From Sinomicrobium soli (GTDB lineage Bacteria > Bacteroidota > Bacteroidia > Flavobacteriales > Flavobacteriaceae), in contig NZ_QLNV01000016.1 in NCBI RefSeq assembly GCF_003285545.1, forward strand, positions 1 through 64,000: a stretch of DNA of 64,000 nt, read 5' to 3'. The notes under the pieces were generated by a model that was not told where the DNA came from, did no database searches, and saw nothing but the letters and a program-made list of their open reading frames with translations. Positions 16,909 through 26,587 of this stretch are shown here, piece by piece (positions within the stretch are counted from its first letter, which is position 1; each line of letters starts with the position of its first letter). The translations under genes were made by a program, and so were the position numbers.

Positions 16909-18231
16909 ATGGATATTACAAGAGAGCACATTGACGAATTGAATGCGGTAGTAAAAGTGGCTATCAGCAAGGATGATTACAGTGACAAGGTAGCTACGGT
17001 TCTTAACGATTACCGGAAGCAGGCTAATATTCCCGGGTTCAGAAAGGGACATGTGCCGTTGGGGCTCGTTAAGAAACAATACGGAAAAGCTGTACTGGTC
17101 GATGAGGTGAACAAACTTTTGCAAAATGCGCTTGACAAGTATCTGACCGAAGAAAAGATCGATGTCCTGGGCAATCCGCTTCCCAGGCCACAGGATGACT
17201 TTGACTGGGATGCGGACGATTTCTCCTTTGAATTCGAACTGGGGCTGGCTCCCGAATTCGAAGTGAAGATCAAGGGAAGCAAACCGGTAACGCATTATCA
17301 TATCGTTGCAGACGACAAAACGCTGGACGAGCAGGTAGACAGAGTCCGCCAGCAATACGGCAAGCTCATTTCGAAAGAAGAAGTGGAAGAAGGAGATGAA
17401 ATTACCGGAACCTTTACCAGCGAAGAAAAGGAAATAGACAACAAGGCGACATTTACCCTGGACAAGATCAAGGGGAAGAGAAACCTCAACAAATTTACAG
17501 GGTCCAAAGCCGGGGATGTACTCGAACTGAAAACCAAGAACCTCGTACAGGACGAGCACGACCTGATGCATTTCCTGAAGATAGACCACGACGAGGCTCA
17601 TGACCTGGATATTGCGGTGAGCTTCACCATCGAAGAGATCAACAAAAGAGAACCTGCCGAACTGAACCAGGAACTCTTTGACAAACTCTTCCCTGCCGGA
17701 ACGGTAACCTCGGAAGAAGAACTCAGGGCGCGTATCAAGGAAGATGCGGAGAAACAGTACGAACAACAGGCAGACCAGAAACTGCTGAACGATATTACCG
17801 AATACCTGGTGGAAAACACCAAATTCGACCTTCCTGCCGAATTCCTGAAAAAATGGATCCGCGAGACCGGCGAAAACCCGCTTACGGAAGAACAGGCCGG
17901 TGAAGAATATGAAAAATCCGAAAAGGGACTGAGGTACCAGCTCATAGAAAGCAAGATCATCAATGAGAATGACCTGCAGGTTTCCTTCGACGAGCTCAAG
18001 GATTTTGCCAAGGGCTTTATAAAAACGCAAATGGCACAGTTCGGACAGACCGATCCTTCGGAAGAAGAACTGGACAGCATTGCAGCGAGAATACTCTCTA
18101 ACCGTGACGAAGTCAAACGCCTTTCCGAACAGCTGATGAGTAAAAAACTGCTGGAACTCTACAAGGAAAAAGCAAACCTCAAGACAAAAGAGGTCTCTTT
18201 TGAAGATTTCATCAAGGAGGTATACCAGTAA
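16909..18231 (+). CDS. tig: Trigger factor, ribosome-associated chaperone
   Basis: A 440-aa trigger factor. The N-terminal ribosome-binding domain has the signature GFRKGHVPLGLVKKQYG (~43-59). A middle FKBP-like segment (~150-235) is strongly diverged, as usual in Bacteroidota, so prolyl isomerase activity is doubtful. The C-terminal helical chaperone domain (~245-440) is rich in E and K. It binds nascent chains at the exit tunnel. It is followed by clpP and clpX, the classic tig-clpP-clpX order, but a terminator-like hairpin lies between tig and clpP. Confidence 0.95.
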   Translation: MDITREHIDELNAVVKVAISKDDYSDKVATVLNDYRKQANIPGFRKGHVPLGLVKKQYGKAVLVDEVNKLLQNALDKYLTEEKIDVLGNPLPRPQDDFDWDADDFSFEFELGLAPEFEVKIKGSKPVTHYHIVADDKTLDEQVDRVRQQYGKLISKEEVEEGDEITGTFTSEEKEIDNKATFTLDKIKGKRNLNKFTGSKAGDVLELKTKNLVQDEHDLMHFLKIDHDEAHDLDIAVSFTIEEINKREPAELNQELFDKLFPAGTVTSEEELRARIKEDAEKQYEQQADQKLLNDITEYLVENTKFDLPAEFLKKWIRETGENPLTEEQAGEEYEKSEKGLRYQLIESKIINENDLQVSFDELKDFAKGFIKTQMAQFGQTDPSEEELDSIAARILSNRDEVKRLSEQLMSKKLLELYKEKANLKTKEVSFEDFIKEVYQ

Positions 18232-18299
18232 TTTCGTCTGAATGCTCCGGGAGTATCCCGTGTCCATTAGTGAGTAAAGACGAAAAAATAACTATATTT

Positions 18300-18334
18300 A
18301 AGGCGTTAAATCATATGGCATTTAACGCCTTTTA
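18300..18334 (+). terminator. Terminator-like hairpin between tig and clpP
   Basis: An 11-bp perfect stem aaggcgttaaa (18300-18310) / tttaacgcctt (18321-18331) with a 10-nt loop and a short T run. It lies 69 bp after the tig stop and only 17 bp before the clpP start, so it could also act as an mRNA leader structure. Confidence 0.65.
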
Positions 18335-18351
18335 TCATAAAACACAACGTT

Positions 18352-19026
18352 ATGGATTACACTAAGGAATTTAAAAAATACGCCACAGGGCATCACGGAA
18401 TAAACAGTATGTATTACGACAAGATCGTAAGCAGGGTGACTCCCGTGGGCATGACGCCCAACATTATAGAAGAACGGCAGATGAACGCAGTGGCCATGGA
18501 TGTATTTTCACGTCTCATGATGGATCGTATCATCTTTATGGGAACGGCTATCGACGACCAGATCGCCAATATCATCCAGGCACAGCTGCTGTTTCTCTCC
18601 AGCGTAGACTCCTCCAAGGATATCGAGATTTATATCAATTCTCCCGGGGGTAGCGTATACGCCGGATTGGGGATCTACGACACCATGCAGTTTATAAAAC
18701 CCGACGTGGCCACCATCTGTACGGGAATGGCCGCATCCATGGCTGCCGTGTTGCTCTGTGCCGGCCACCAGGGAAAACGAAGCGGACTTACCCACTCCAG
18801 GGTAATGATCCACCAGCCCCTCGGCGGAGCCCAGGGCCAGGCCAGTGATATAGAGATCACAGCCCGGGAGATCCTGAAACTCAAGGATGAACTGTACAAC
18901 ATTATCGCCAATCATTCCGGGCAGCCCTTTGAAAAGGTCAACAAAGACAGCGACAGGGACTACTGGATGAAGGCAGACGAAGCCAAGGCTTACGGAATGA
19001 TCGATGAGATCCTGGCGAGAAATTAG
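18352..19026 (+). CDS. clpP: ATP-dependent Clp protease proteolytic subunit
   Basis: A 224-aa serine peptidase that forms the double-heptameric Clp chamber. The catalytic triad is visible: Ser129 in [10 protein letters not shown], His154 in [11 protein letters not shown], and a probable Asp199 in NKDSDRDYW. The N-terminal extension of ~30 residues is common in Bacteroidota. It lies upstream of clpX, whose ATPase feeds substrates to it. The 112-bp gap to clpX contains an imperfect long inverted repeat (ggctgtctgaaagg versus cctttagggcagcc). Confidence 0.97.
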   Translation: MDYTKEFKKYATGHHGINSMYYDKIVSRVTPVGMTPNIIEERQMNAVAMDVFSRLMMDRIIFMGTAIDDQIANIIQAQLLFLSSVDSSKDIEIYINSPGGSVYAGLGIYDTMQFIKPDVATICTGMAASMAAVLLCAGHQGKRSGLTHSRVMIHQPLGGAQGQASDIEITAREILKLKDELYNIIANHSGQPFEKVNKDSDRDYWMKADEAKAYGMIDEILARN

Positions 19027-19138
19027 ACCGGAAGGTCATAATTATTAATGACGGGAGGCTGTCTGAAAGGGACCTGGCCCTTCACTTCGGCCGGAAAGAC
19101 ACCTTTAGGGCAGCCCCCCGGAACCAAATAAAATTGTA

Positions 19139-20371
19139 ATGGCAAAAGAAGAATTAGAATGTTCGTTTTGCGGAAGGAAAAAGCCTGAAACCAATTTGCT
19201 TATAGCCGGCCTGGACGCCCATATCTGCGACCGGTGTATCGAACAGGCACACAGTATTGTGCTGGAGGAAACCAAACAATCGCAGTCGGAAGAGCTCTCG
19301 GCTGAGCTTATCCTGAAAAAACCACAGGAGATCAAGGGGTTCCTGGACGAATATGTGATCGGGCAGGACGTGACCAAAAAGGTGCTTTCGGTAGCGGTGT
19401 ACAACCATTATAAACGGCTGCTGCAACCCAAGACCAAGGATGATATCGAAATCCAGAAAAGCAATATCATCATGGTGGGGCAAACCGGAACGGGAAAGAC
19501 CCTTATGGCCAGGACCATTGCCAAAATGCTGAACGTCCCGCTGGCTATCGTAGACGCTACCGTACTCACGGAAGCCGGATATGTAGGGGAAGATGTGGAA
19601 AGTATCCTCACCCGCCTGTTGCAGGCAGCGGATTACAACCTCGAAAAGGCGGAACGGGGCATCGTCTTTATCGACGAGATCGACAAGATCGCCCGCAAGA
19701 GCGACAACCCGTCCATTACCCGTGACGTCTCCGGCGAAGGGGTACAGCAGGCCCTGCTGAAACTCCTGGAAGGGACCGTGGTAAACGTACCTCCGAAAGG
19801 CGGACGGAAGCATCCCGACCAGAAATTCATAGAGGTCAATACCGAAAACATCCTCTTTATCGCCGGAGGTGCGTTTGACGGTATGGAAAAGATCATATCG
19901 AAACGGTTGAACATGCAGGCCGTAGGATATAATGCGACCAAAGGCGAGGAAGTCGTAGACGAGGAGAACCTGCTGCAATACATTATCCCGAAAGACCTGA
20001 AGGAATTCGGGCTTATCCCGGAGATCATAGGAAGGCTTCCCGTGCTGACCTATATGAACCCCCTGGACGCAGAAGCGCTGAGGGCCATTCTTACGGAACC
20101 CAGAAATGCAATCATCAAGCAGTACCACAAGCTCTTCGACATGGACGACATCAAGCTGAAAGTCGCCGACGATGCGCTCGACTTTATCGTGGAAAAGGCC
20201 ATAGAATACAAACTGGGCGCGAGGGGACTTCGATCCCTCTGCGAAACCATCCTTACCGATGCCATGTTCGATCTGCCCAGTTCTGACGAAAAACAACTGA
20301 AAGTAGATCGCACCTATGCCAGCGAAAAACTGGCCAAAGCCAAAGTAAGCAAGCTGAAAGCAGCGTCGTAG
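19139..20371 (+). CDS. clpX: ATP-dependent Clp protease ATP-binding subunit
   Basis: A 410-aa AAA+ unfoldase of ClpXP. The N-terminal zinc-binding domain has Cys8, Cys11, Cys30 and Cys33 (CSFCGRK...CDRC). Walker A is GQTGTGKT (114-121) and Walker B is [10 protein letters not shown] (174-183); a sensor/arginine-finger region and the C-terminal small domain ([14 protein letters not shown]) follow. It is complete and of normal length. A strong terminator closes the unit 24 bp downstream. Confidence 0.98.
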   Translation: MAKEELECSFCGRKKPETNLLIAGLDAHICDRCIEQAHSIVLEETKQSQSEELSAELILKKPQEIKGFLDEYVIGQDVTKKVLSVAVYNHYKRLLQPKTKDDIEIQKSNIIMVGQTGTGKTLMARTIAKMLNVPLAIVDATVLTEAGYVGEDVESILTRLLQAADYNLEKAERGIVFIDEIDKIARKSDNPSITRDVSGEGVQQALLKLLEGTVVNVPPKGGRKHPDQKFIEVNTENILFIAGGAFDGMEKIISKRLNMQAVGYNATKGEEVVDEENLLQYIIPKDLKEFGLIPEIIGRLPVLTYMNPLDAEALRAILTEPRNAIIKQYHKLFDMDDIKLKVADDALDFIVEKAIEYKLGARGLRSLCETILTDAMFDLPSSDEKQLKVDRTYASEKLAKAKVSKLKAAS

Positions 20372-20395
20372 TACTGTATTTCCCGGATATCACAA

Positions 20396-20428
20396 AGCCG
20401 TCTCATACCCTGAGACGGCTTTTTTTTT
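20396..20428 (+). terminator. Rho-independent terminator after clpX
   Basis: A perfect 10-bp stem agccgtctca (20396-20405) / tgagacggct (20411-20420), loop taccc, is followed by eight T. Confidence 0.93.
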
Positions 20429-20565
20429 GCGGCCGGACCCGGTAATTTTCCTTAGCTAAGGTACGTTGGAGATCCCATTCTGATTTCAGGCGATTTTATT
20501 TGCAGTAACAATAATCAGACACATTCACATACAACACTGCAATTTTTTCAATCGGAACATTTACA

Positions 20566-22089
20566 TTAAACCACTGTCCCGTTCATACCGAGCATTTCCT
20601 CCATATAGTTTCTCTGGTTGGAGAGGCGGGGCACCTTGTGCTGGCCCCCGAGTTTGTCGTAGGTCTTGAGCCAGTCGTAGAAAAGGCCCTTACGGGCTAT
20701 GTTGATACGGGGCATGTTCAACGTCATATTGTTATACCTCTTGGCTTCGTAATCCGAATTCAGCGATTTAAGTCCTTCATCCAGCTCCCTGGTAAAATGC
20801 TTCAGGCACTCAGGGTGCCTGCGGAACTCTATCAGCCATTCGTGCCCTCCTTTTTCACGGCCCTGCATAAAAATGGGGGCCACGGTATAATCGACCACCT
20901 CGCAACCGGCAGCCTTACACGCCCGTTTCAGGGCTTCCTCCGTATTTTCTATGATAAGTTCTTCCCCGAAAACATTGATAAAGTGCTTGGTCCTCCCGGT
21001 AACCTTGATCCGGTAGGGAGAGGTGCTCGTAAAACGCACCGTATCGCCGATGAGATACCGCCATAAACCGGCATTGGTGGTGATGACGATCGCGTAGTTC
21101 TTCCCGGTCTCCACTTCCCATAGCGGGAGTACTTTTTCATCAGGACCACCGAAGGTATCCATGGGGATAAACTCGTAAAAGATACCATAGTCCAGCATCA
21201 GCAGCAACTCGTCCGAACGGTTCCGGTCCTGTATGGCAAAGAACCCTTCGGAAGCATTGTATATTTCGTAATACTGAAAATGATCGCGGGGCAGCAGCCT
21301 TTCGTACTGGTCGCGGTAGGGATTAAAGCTTACGCCCCCGTGAAAATATACCTCCAGGTTGTTCCACACTTCGAAGAGATCATCCTTTCCCGTCTTTTCC
21401 AGCACCCTGTTCAGCAACACCAGCATCCAGGAGGGGACCCCGGCAAGACTGGTCACATTCTCCCCTATGGTTTCGTTGATAATAGCCTCCAGTTTTGTCT
21501 CCCATTCGCTCATCAGCGACACCCTGTTGCTCGGGGTACTGCTCATTTCGGCCCAGAACGGGAGATTGTCTATGATGATGGCCGAAAGGTCGCCGAAAAA
21601 GGTATTGTTATCTTCGTACAACGACTTGCTGCCTCCCAGCCGGAGGCTCTTACCGGTAAACAGCCTGGAGTCTTCGTTATTGTTAAAATAAAGCGACAGC
21701 ATATCCTTCCCGGCCTTAAAATGGCAATCTTCAAGAGATTCCGTGCTTACCGGGATAAACTTGCTTTTGGCATTGGTGGTGCCACTGCTTTTCGCAAACC
21801 ACTTGATGGGAGTGGGCCAGAACACATTGTGCTCTCCCCTTCGCGAACGCTCTATATAGGGTTCCATATCTTCATACCTGCTCACAGGCATGCTGTCCCT
21901 GAACGCTTCATAGTTGGTAATGGACTCGAAACCATACCGTTTCCCGAACTCGGTATGGCGTGCCGTACCGAGAAGCTGGTTGAGCAGTTCTACCTGAACT
22001 TCTTCCGGATATTTCAGGAAGAGTTCCATCTGGTAGAAGCGCTTTTTCAGCCACCAGGATGCTATGGAATTAAACAGTGGGATCGACAT
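20566..22089 (-). CDS. GH3-family acyl-acid-amido synthetase-like protein
   Basis: A bacterial member of the GH3 (auxin-responsive promoter) family, an ANL-type adenylating fold that in plants joins acyl acids to amino acids. Start 22089 gives 507 aa beginning MSIPLFNSIASWW; the frame could extend to 22131. Visible features are the ATP-binding loop FAKSSGTTNAKSKFIPVS (~110-127), YNASEGFFAIQD, and TNAGLWRYLIGDTVRF near the C-terminal third, with VTGRTKHFINVFGEELI as the hinge motif. The bacterial substrate is unknown. It is divergent from the DUF2797 gene with 65 bp between the starts. Confidence 0.88.
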   Translation of the reverse strand: MSIPLFNSIASWWLKKRFYQMELFLKYPEEVQVELLNQLLGTARHTEFGKRYGFESITNYEAFRDSMPVSRYEDMEPYIERSRRGEHNVFWPTPIKWFAKSSGTTNAKSKFIPVSTESLEDCHFKAGKDMLSLYFNNNEDSRLFTGKSLRLGGSKSLYEDNNTFFGDLSAIIIDNLPFWAEMSSTPSNRVSLMSEWETKLEAIINETIGENVTSLAGVPSWMLVLLNRVLEKTGKDDLFEVWNNLEVYFHGGVSFNPYRDQYERLLPRDHFQYYEIYNASEGFFAIQDRNRSDELLLMLDYGIFYEFIPMDTFGGPDEKVLPLWEVETGKNYAIVITTNAGLWRYLIGDTVRFTSTSPYRIKVTGRTKHFINVFGEELIIENTEEALKRACKAAGCEVVDYTVAPIFMQGREKGGHEWLIEFRRHPECLKHFTRELDEGLKSLNSDYEAKRYNNMTLNMPRINIARKGLFYDWLKTYDKLGGQHKVPRLSNQRNYMEEMLGMNGTVV

Positions 22090-22154
22090 TTTTTGTGTAC
22101 TTTTACAGTCCTTTTCTATATTGACAGGCAATAAAAATACTAAAAAACTTTACC

Positions 22155-22949
22155 ATGTACCAAGGCGTCCTGATAAAAATGAAAACCGAATATACGGATC
22201 CCGTAAACTATTACCTGGTTTTCAAAAACGACTTTATTCACGTCAACCAGTTGCTTGACCGTGAAGTCGGGATCTCTTTCGTTTCCTACGAATGCCTGAA
22301 CTGTCATCTGGACAAGCCCATCTACCGCCAGGGGTTCTGTAAAAGCTGTTTTTTCGAAACGGCTTCGGCGGGAGACTGGATCATGCGCCCGGAACTGAGC
22401 AAGGCCCACCTGGACCAGGAAGACCGGGACCTGGAATTTGAAAGGGCGGTACAGCTACAGCCCCATGTGGTATACCTGGCCCTTTCCAGCGAGGTAAAGG
22501 TGGGAGTTACACGAAAAGCACAGATCCCCACCCGCTGGATAGACCAGGGGGCCCACCAGGCCATAGAGGTGGTAGAAGTACCCAACCGCTACCTGGCCGG
22601 GATCACGGAAGTAGCCCTTAAGGCCCATATGACCGATAAGACCAACTGGCGCAAAATACTGACCAACGACCTGGCCACGGCCGATCTTGTTGCCGAAAAG
22701 GACCGTCTCGACGATTTTCTTCCGGAAGAAGTAAAACCCTATTATCTGGACACCAACAAAAAAGTATACACTATCGGATACCCGGTACTTGAATATCCGA
22801 AAAAGGTAAAAAGCCTTAACCTGGAAAAAACTCCCGAATACAGGGGAAAACTCAAGGGCATAAAGGGGCAGTATCTCCTCTTCGAAGACAGCACGGTCTT
22901 TAATGTCCGCGGAAGCGAAGGTTATGTAGTAGACCTGGTTATCGTTTGA
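22155..22949 (+). CDS. DUF2797 protein with zinc ribbon
   Basis: A 264-aa protein of the uncharacterised DUF2797 family. It has a four-cysteine knuckle (Cys47, Cys50, Cys62, Cys65: YECLNCHLDK...GFCKSC), probably zinc-binding. It is followed by a segment VVYLALSSEVKVGVTRKAQIP (110-130, the last residues around the conserved Arg) that looks like the GIY-YIG nuclease core, with Arg and Trp nearby (TRWIDQGA). Nucleic-acid binding or cleavage is a guess from these motifs. It is divergent from the GH3-like gene and convergent with the LytTR regulator gene, whose stop is 8 bp away. Confidence 0.8.
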   Translation: MYQGVLIKMKTEYTDPVNYYLVFKNDFIHVNQLLDREVGISFVSYECLNCHLDKPIYRQGFCKSCFFETASAGDWIMRPELSKAHLDQEDRDLEFERAVQLQPHVVYLALSSEVKVGVTRKAQIPTRWIDQGAHQAIEVVEVPNRYLAGITEVALKAHMTDKTNWRKILTNDLATADLVAEKDRLDDFLPEEVKPYYLDTNKKVYTIGYPVLEYPKKVKSLNLEKTPEYRGKLKGIKGQYLLFEDSTVFNVRGSEGYVVDLVIV

Positions 22950-22957
22950 TAAACAGT

Positions 22958-23689
22958 TTAGAGCCCCAGGCGTTCCATAAACCCTGCTTTATAACTCTCT
23001 CCTATGGGAATACGGTTATCGCCTATAATGACCTTGTTTTTCTGGATGGAACGGATATACCCGACATTGACCACAAAAGACTTGTGGATACGCAAAAACT
23101 GCCCCCGGGGCACCTTGTCCATGAAATCTTTGAAACTCAACAGGGTAAGCACAGGCTTATTGGTTCCCGAAACATGGATCTTGAGATAATCTTTCAGTCC
23201 CTGTACATAGGTAATCTCATCGGTATTGAGTTTTACATTCTCGTAATCGGACTTTACAAAGATATATCCCGAAATTCCTTCTCCGGTACCGCAGGAAGGT
23301 GAGGTATATCCCATGACCGGGATATTTTTCTCCTTGTAGCTCAGCAATTCCCTCGCGCGTACCACGGCCTTTACAAAACGGTGATAGGGTATCGGTTTTA
23401 CCAGATAGTCTACGGCATTGAGCTCAAACCCTTCAAGGGCATACTGGGGATAGGCCGTGGTAAAGATAAACAGCGGCCGGTTGTCCAGGGAATGAATAAA
23501 ATCTATCCCGTTGATCTGTGGCATCTCTATATCTGAAAATATCAGGTCTACCCTTCTGTCCTTGATCACCGGAATGGCATCCAGCGCATTGGTAAAGGTT
23601 CCCACTACTTCCAGTAAACTCATTTTTTCACAGTATTCTTTCAGCACATCGACGGCCAGAGGTTCGTCATCTATAATTACACAAGTCAT
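22958..23689 (-). CDS. LytTR-family response regulator
   Basis: A 243-aa regulator with an N-terminal receiver domain (DD at 7-8, phosphoacceptor Asp53 in FSDIEMP, Lys in VKPIPYHRF) and a C-terminal LytTR DNA-binding domain (~140-243, FLRIHKSFVVNVGYI motif). It would be phosphorylated by the histidine kinase whose reading frame ends 4 bp inside its start (ATGA overlap). It is the last gene of the kelch-DUF4907-kinase-regulator operon, so its probable targets include the divergent DUF4270-barrel unit (inference). Confidence 0.95.
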   Translation of the reverse strand: MTCVIIDDEPLAVDVLKEYCEKMSLLEVVGTFTNALDAIPVIKDRRVDLIFSDIEMPQINGIDFIHSLDNRPLFIFTTAYPQYALEGFELNAVDYLVKPIPYHRFVKAVVRARELLSYKEKNIPVMGYTSPSCGTGEGISGYIFVKSDYENVKLNTDEITYVQGLKDYLKIHVSGTNKPVLTLLSFKDFMDKVPRGQFLRIHKSFVVNVGYIRSIQKNKVIIGDNRIPIGESYKAGFMERLGL

Positions 23690-24918
23690 TTGCTACCAAA
23701 ATTAAGGGTTAAACTAACCGTAAATATTTTCCCGTCATCTGTGACATCCAGTTTATTCATATCCGGATATAACAGATCGAGGCGGTTCCTGATGTTCTGA
23801 AGCCCCACTCCGGAACTTTCCGTATCCTTCTTATAACTTCCCACGATGTTACTGATAAAAAAGTGAATACTGTCGTCCCTGATAGAGATCACTGTTTTGA
23901 CCACGGTCTTCCCCGTATAGTCCGTCCCGTATTTAAAGGCGTTTTCTATAAAGGAAATAAACAGCAGGGGCTGTATTTTCTTGTCCCGTTCATTCCCGTA
24001 AATATTCAGGGTCACCTTTTCCCCGTCCGACAGTCGCAATCGCTGAAGTTTTATATAATTCTTAATATAGTCGAGTTCCTTTCCCAGGGGAACAAAATCC
24101 CGGTTGGCTTCATACAGCATATACCGCATCAGCTCCGACAGGGTGAGAATGGCCTCCGGGGTATCATTGGACTTTTTAACAGATAGGGAATACACGCTGT
24201 TCAGTGAGTTGAACAGGAAATGCGGGTTTAACTGTGCCTTGAGAAACTGCAGTTCGGAAGTCATTTTTTCCGATTGTATCTGTTGACGCACAGCCTCTCC
24301 CTTACGCCATTCCATATATATCCTTACCGCTGCCCCTATGATAAAATAAATGCCCATCAATCCTGCCGGGCGAAGCAGCATCAAAAACCTGAAACGCCAG
24401 GAATCCGGTGGTACCGGATGATTGGGAAAGTGGTATTCCAGCTGTTTCAGGTTCGTAGTGTCGCCCGGCATAAAAGGAGGCGGTACAGGCCCTTCCTTCG
24501 CCGGGCCAATGGTAAAAGGCATCCGGAACCTGTATCCCCGGCTGTCTTTTCTACTCATCGTATCCTCTCCTTTTCCCCGTTCTGTTATAAAAACGGCACT
24601 TACCGGACGGGGCGCCATACTACCTGCCAGCATCGAAGCCATTACGAGCACCGACAAGGATACCAGGGCGTAGGCCAACAACCTTTTCTTCAACAGGAAT
24701 CCGGGCACCAGGATGTAGTAATTAAAATAGAACAGCCCGATATATATGACAAACCGGTACAGGTTTCTATACAGTATCTCCCCCGGGATAAAACCGATCT
24801 CCGAGTATATCTGATAATTGAGAATGACGAAGAAAAGCAGCCATATAGCTACGTGTACAGCTATTTCCTTGACCACCTTTTTCTTTCTGTAAACAGGGCG
24901 AATATGCATCCCGGTCAT
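23686..24918 (-). CDS. LytS-type sensor histidine kinase
   Basis: A 410-aa membrane kinase of the His_kinase (LytS/YehU) family. Four membrane segments are predicted at ~20-38, 50-72, 82-104 and 180-200, with a large loop (~105-178) between the third and fourth that could be the sensor. The phosphorylation motif is AQLNPHFLFNSLNSVYSL with His233; an N-box ISFIENAFKYG and a G-rich GVGLQNIRNRL follow. It starts 2 bp after the DUF4907 stop and overlaps the regulator by 4 bp, so translation is coupled. Confidence 0.95.
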   Translation of the reverse strand: MTGMHIRPVYRKKKVVKEIAVHVAIWLLFFVILNYQIYSEIGFIPGEILYRNLYRFVIYIGLFYFNYYILVPGFLLKKRLLAYALVSLSVLVMASMLAGSMAPRPVSAVFITERGKGEDTMSRKDSRGYRFRMPFTIGPAKEGPVPPPFMPGDTTNLKQLEYHFPNHPVPPDSWRFRFLMLLRPAGLMGIYFIIGAAVRIYMEWRKGEAVRQQIQSEKMTSELQFLKAQLNPHFLFNSLNSVYSLSVKKSNDTPEAILTLSELMRYMLYEANRDFVPLGKELDYIKNYIKLQRLRLSDGEKVTLNIYGNERDKKIQPLLFISFIENAFKYGTDYTGKTVVKTVISIRDDSIHFFISNIVGSYKKDTESSGVGLQNIRNRLDLLYPDMNKLDVTDDGKIFTVSLTLNFGSK

Positions 24919-24920
24919 TT

Positions 24921-25256
24921 TTAATCAGCTAAATCTAAACATTTTACATCCACGCGAAGTACTTTTAACTCTTCCTTAGTAATTGCCGGAGATTCCCGGT
25001 TCATTATTTTATGCCTCACCAGGATACCTGCTGTACGGGCATCGGAACGGGAGCAGAAGGGACCGGAACCGGGAAGCGCAGGGATCACTTCCTGGCGTAC
25101 CAGCACTTTTCCACCGCTTTTCAACTGGTAGCCATATCCGTTACCTACCTCAAAAACCTCGACATCTATACGGACCACTCTTCTATGTATGTACCCGACA
25201 ACCCCGGCAATCCCGAGAATTATAAGAACAGGGAGTATCACTATCTTCCTTTTCAT
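24921..25256 (-). CDS. DUF4907-like membrane-anchored small protein
   Basis: A 111-aa protein with one N-terminal membrane segment (~5-23) and an exported domain (YGYQLKSGGKVLVRQEVIPA, then RSDARTAGILVRHKI), which I recognise as the DUF4907 pattern. It is encoded between the kelch lipoprotein (18-bp gap) and the sensor kinase (2-bp gap). The spacing implies co-translation with the kinase. It may be a periplasmic accessory to sensing (inference); no enzymatic motif is seen. Confidence 0.75.
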   Translation of the reverse strand: MKRKIVILPVLIILGIAGVVGYIHRRVVRIDVEVFEVGNGYGYQLKSGGKVLVRQEVIPALPGSGPFCSRSDARTAGILVRHKIMNRESPAITKEELKVLRVDVKCLDLAD

Positions 25257-25274
25257 ATGCTTCGTGCTTCCCCC

Positions 25275-26267
25275 CTAATCTTCATCGCTGTACTCTTCCC
25301 AGGGGAAGAACTCTTTCAGGTCGTCCAGGTAAAGGCTGCCGGAACGTCCGAGCCCTATAAACGCCCTGGCCCCGTTGAAAAATACCACAGGACTCTGTCT
25401 TGAAGTCCCTTCGAAACTCGTTTTTCTGTCCCAGGTATCATAATCCGGGTCGTATTCCCATACCGAGGTCAGTGTTCCCGATGAGGTACCACAGGCTATA
25501 TACCCGTAACTCCCTATGGCAAACCCCGCGGCATAGCTCCTTACAATACTGTAATCGTCTTCCTCGTCCAGGCTCAGTTTCTTGGTCCAGCTCTCCGTAC
25601 CGGGGTCAAACATCCAGAAATCCTTGAGGTACACCCCATTGGAAACCCCTGTACCCAGGTATACTTTTCCATCTATGGTAAAGCTTGTCGCACCTTTTCG
25701 CTTATCGCCACCGAAACCGAAGAGTTCCGTCCAGGTATCTGCTGCCGGATCGTATCTCCAGAAGTCCTTACGATCGTTATCACCGTCGGTACCGGTACCG
25801 AAATACCCATAACCATTCACCGAAAAGGCCACGGCCTCACGCCTGGGGTTCTCCGGAAAATCCCTGATCTGTGACCAGGTATTGGCCGTGGCATCGTAAG
25901 CGTAAAAATCACCGAGCTCATTAACACCGTCATAACCCGAACCTATATATCCCTTATCATCTATGGCAAAGCCCACGGCTGCACTCCTGGCTGTGCCCGG
26001 AAAATCGGCTTTCTGAACCCAGTAGTCCCCTTCCATATCGTATTCCCAGAAATCCACACGGTAATTATCACCGTCATACCCCGTTCCGGTATACCCCTTG
26101 TTCCCGATAGAAAAATAGGCAGAACTGCTTCGGGGCTTGCCGTCGAATACCGAGCGTATTTTCCAGTTTCCCATATCTTCTTCGTCATCCCTGGAACAGG
26201 CGACCGAAAATACCAGTAGCACTCCACACAAGGCCATACAAAGTTTTCTTACTGTTGTTCTTTTCAT
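25275..26267 (-). CDS. Kelch-repeat lipoprotein
   Basis: A 330-aa lipoprotein (lipobox FSVAC, Cys24) made almost entirely of six ~47-residue kelch repeats. Each has a G-Y-x-G-x-G turn, an acidic loop and a D-F-W-x-Y-D / W strand pair (GYTGTGYDGDNYRVDFWEYD, GYFGTGTDGDNDRKDFWRYD), forming a six-bladed propeller. It is likely on the outer membrane surface and binds a ligand or polymer. It is the first gene of the operon that continues with DUF4907, histidine kinase and response regulator, so a sensing role is plausible. No catalytic residues are recognised. Confidence 0.88.
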   Translation of the reverse strand: MKRTTVRKLCMALCGVLLVFSVACSRDDEEDMGNWKIRSVFDGKPRSSSAYFSIGNKGYTGTGYDGDNYRVDFWEYDMEGDYWVQKADFPGTARSAAVGFAIDDKGYIGSGYDGVNELGDFYAYDATANTWSQIRDFPENPRREAVAFSVNGYGYFGTGTDGDNDRKDFWRYDPAADTWTELFGFGGDKRKGATSFTIDGKVYLGTGVSNGVYLKDFWMFDPGTESWTKKLSLDEEDDYSIVRSYAAGFAIGSYGYIACGTSSGTLTSVWEYDPDYDTWDRKTSFEGTSRQSPVVFFNGARAFIGLGRSGSLYLDDLKEFFPWEEYSDED

Positions 26268-26455
26268 TTTAAACGGTTTAAAGATTATAAGTCAACCACC
26301 CCGGGATAGGCCCGAAGGGCATAAAGTCAGAAATACAGGTACGGCCTCTTGTATACAACCGGGCCAATACCATTCCTGTTTTCACCGGTTTTCGAAAGCA
26401 AAACTATACCCGGGGACATCAGCAAAAGAACACAATAGATAAATCCGCCATATCT

Positions 26456-26530
26456 CTATACCAATAAGCTTCTTTTACAGACCAACAGGGCTTAAGGCAT
26501 TTTATCGGCAAATAACCTCTGTTGGTATAG
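26456..26530. promoter_or_regulatory. Inverted repeat in divergent regulatory region
   Basis: ctataccaa (26456-26464) and ttggtatag (26522-26530) are perfect reverse complements. Just inside them, accaacagg (26481) and cctctgttggt (26516) extend the symmetry imperfectly. It could be an operator pair or a long RNA hairpin. Confidence 0.45.
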
Positions 26531-26579
26531 CCACATCACCACATGGTCGATTTTCATTTCCGACCTGTGTCAAGCCTTC

Positions 26580-26587
26580 TATTTTTG
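26580..26587 (+). promoter_or_regulatory. -7 promoter box of DUF4270 gene
   Basis: TATTTTTG matches the Bacteroidota -7 consensus TAnnTTTG and lies 16 bp before the start codon. The -33 region (tttc at 26557) is only a partial match. Confidence 0.4.

Noticed and set aside
16894-18267. 457-codon minus-strand frame opposite tig
   Set aside because: The plus strand encodes complete trigger factor; the Phe-rich antisense peptide mirrors the Lys/Glu codons of tig.
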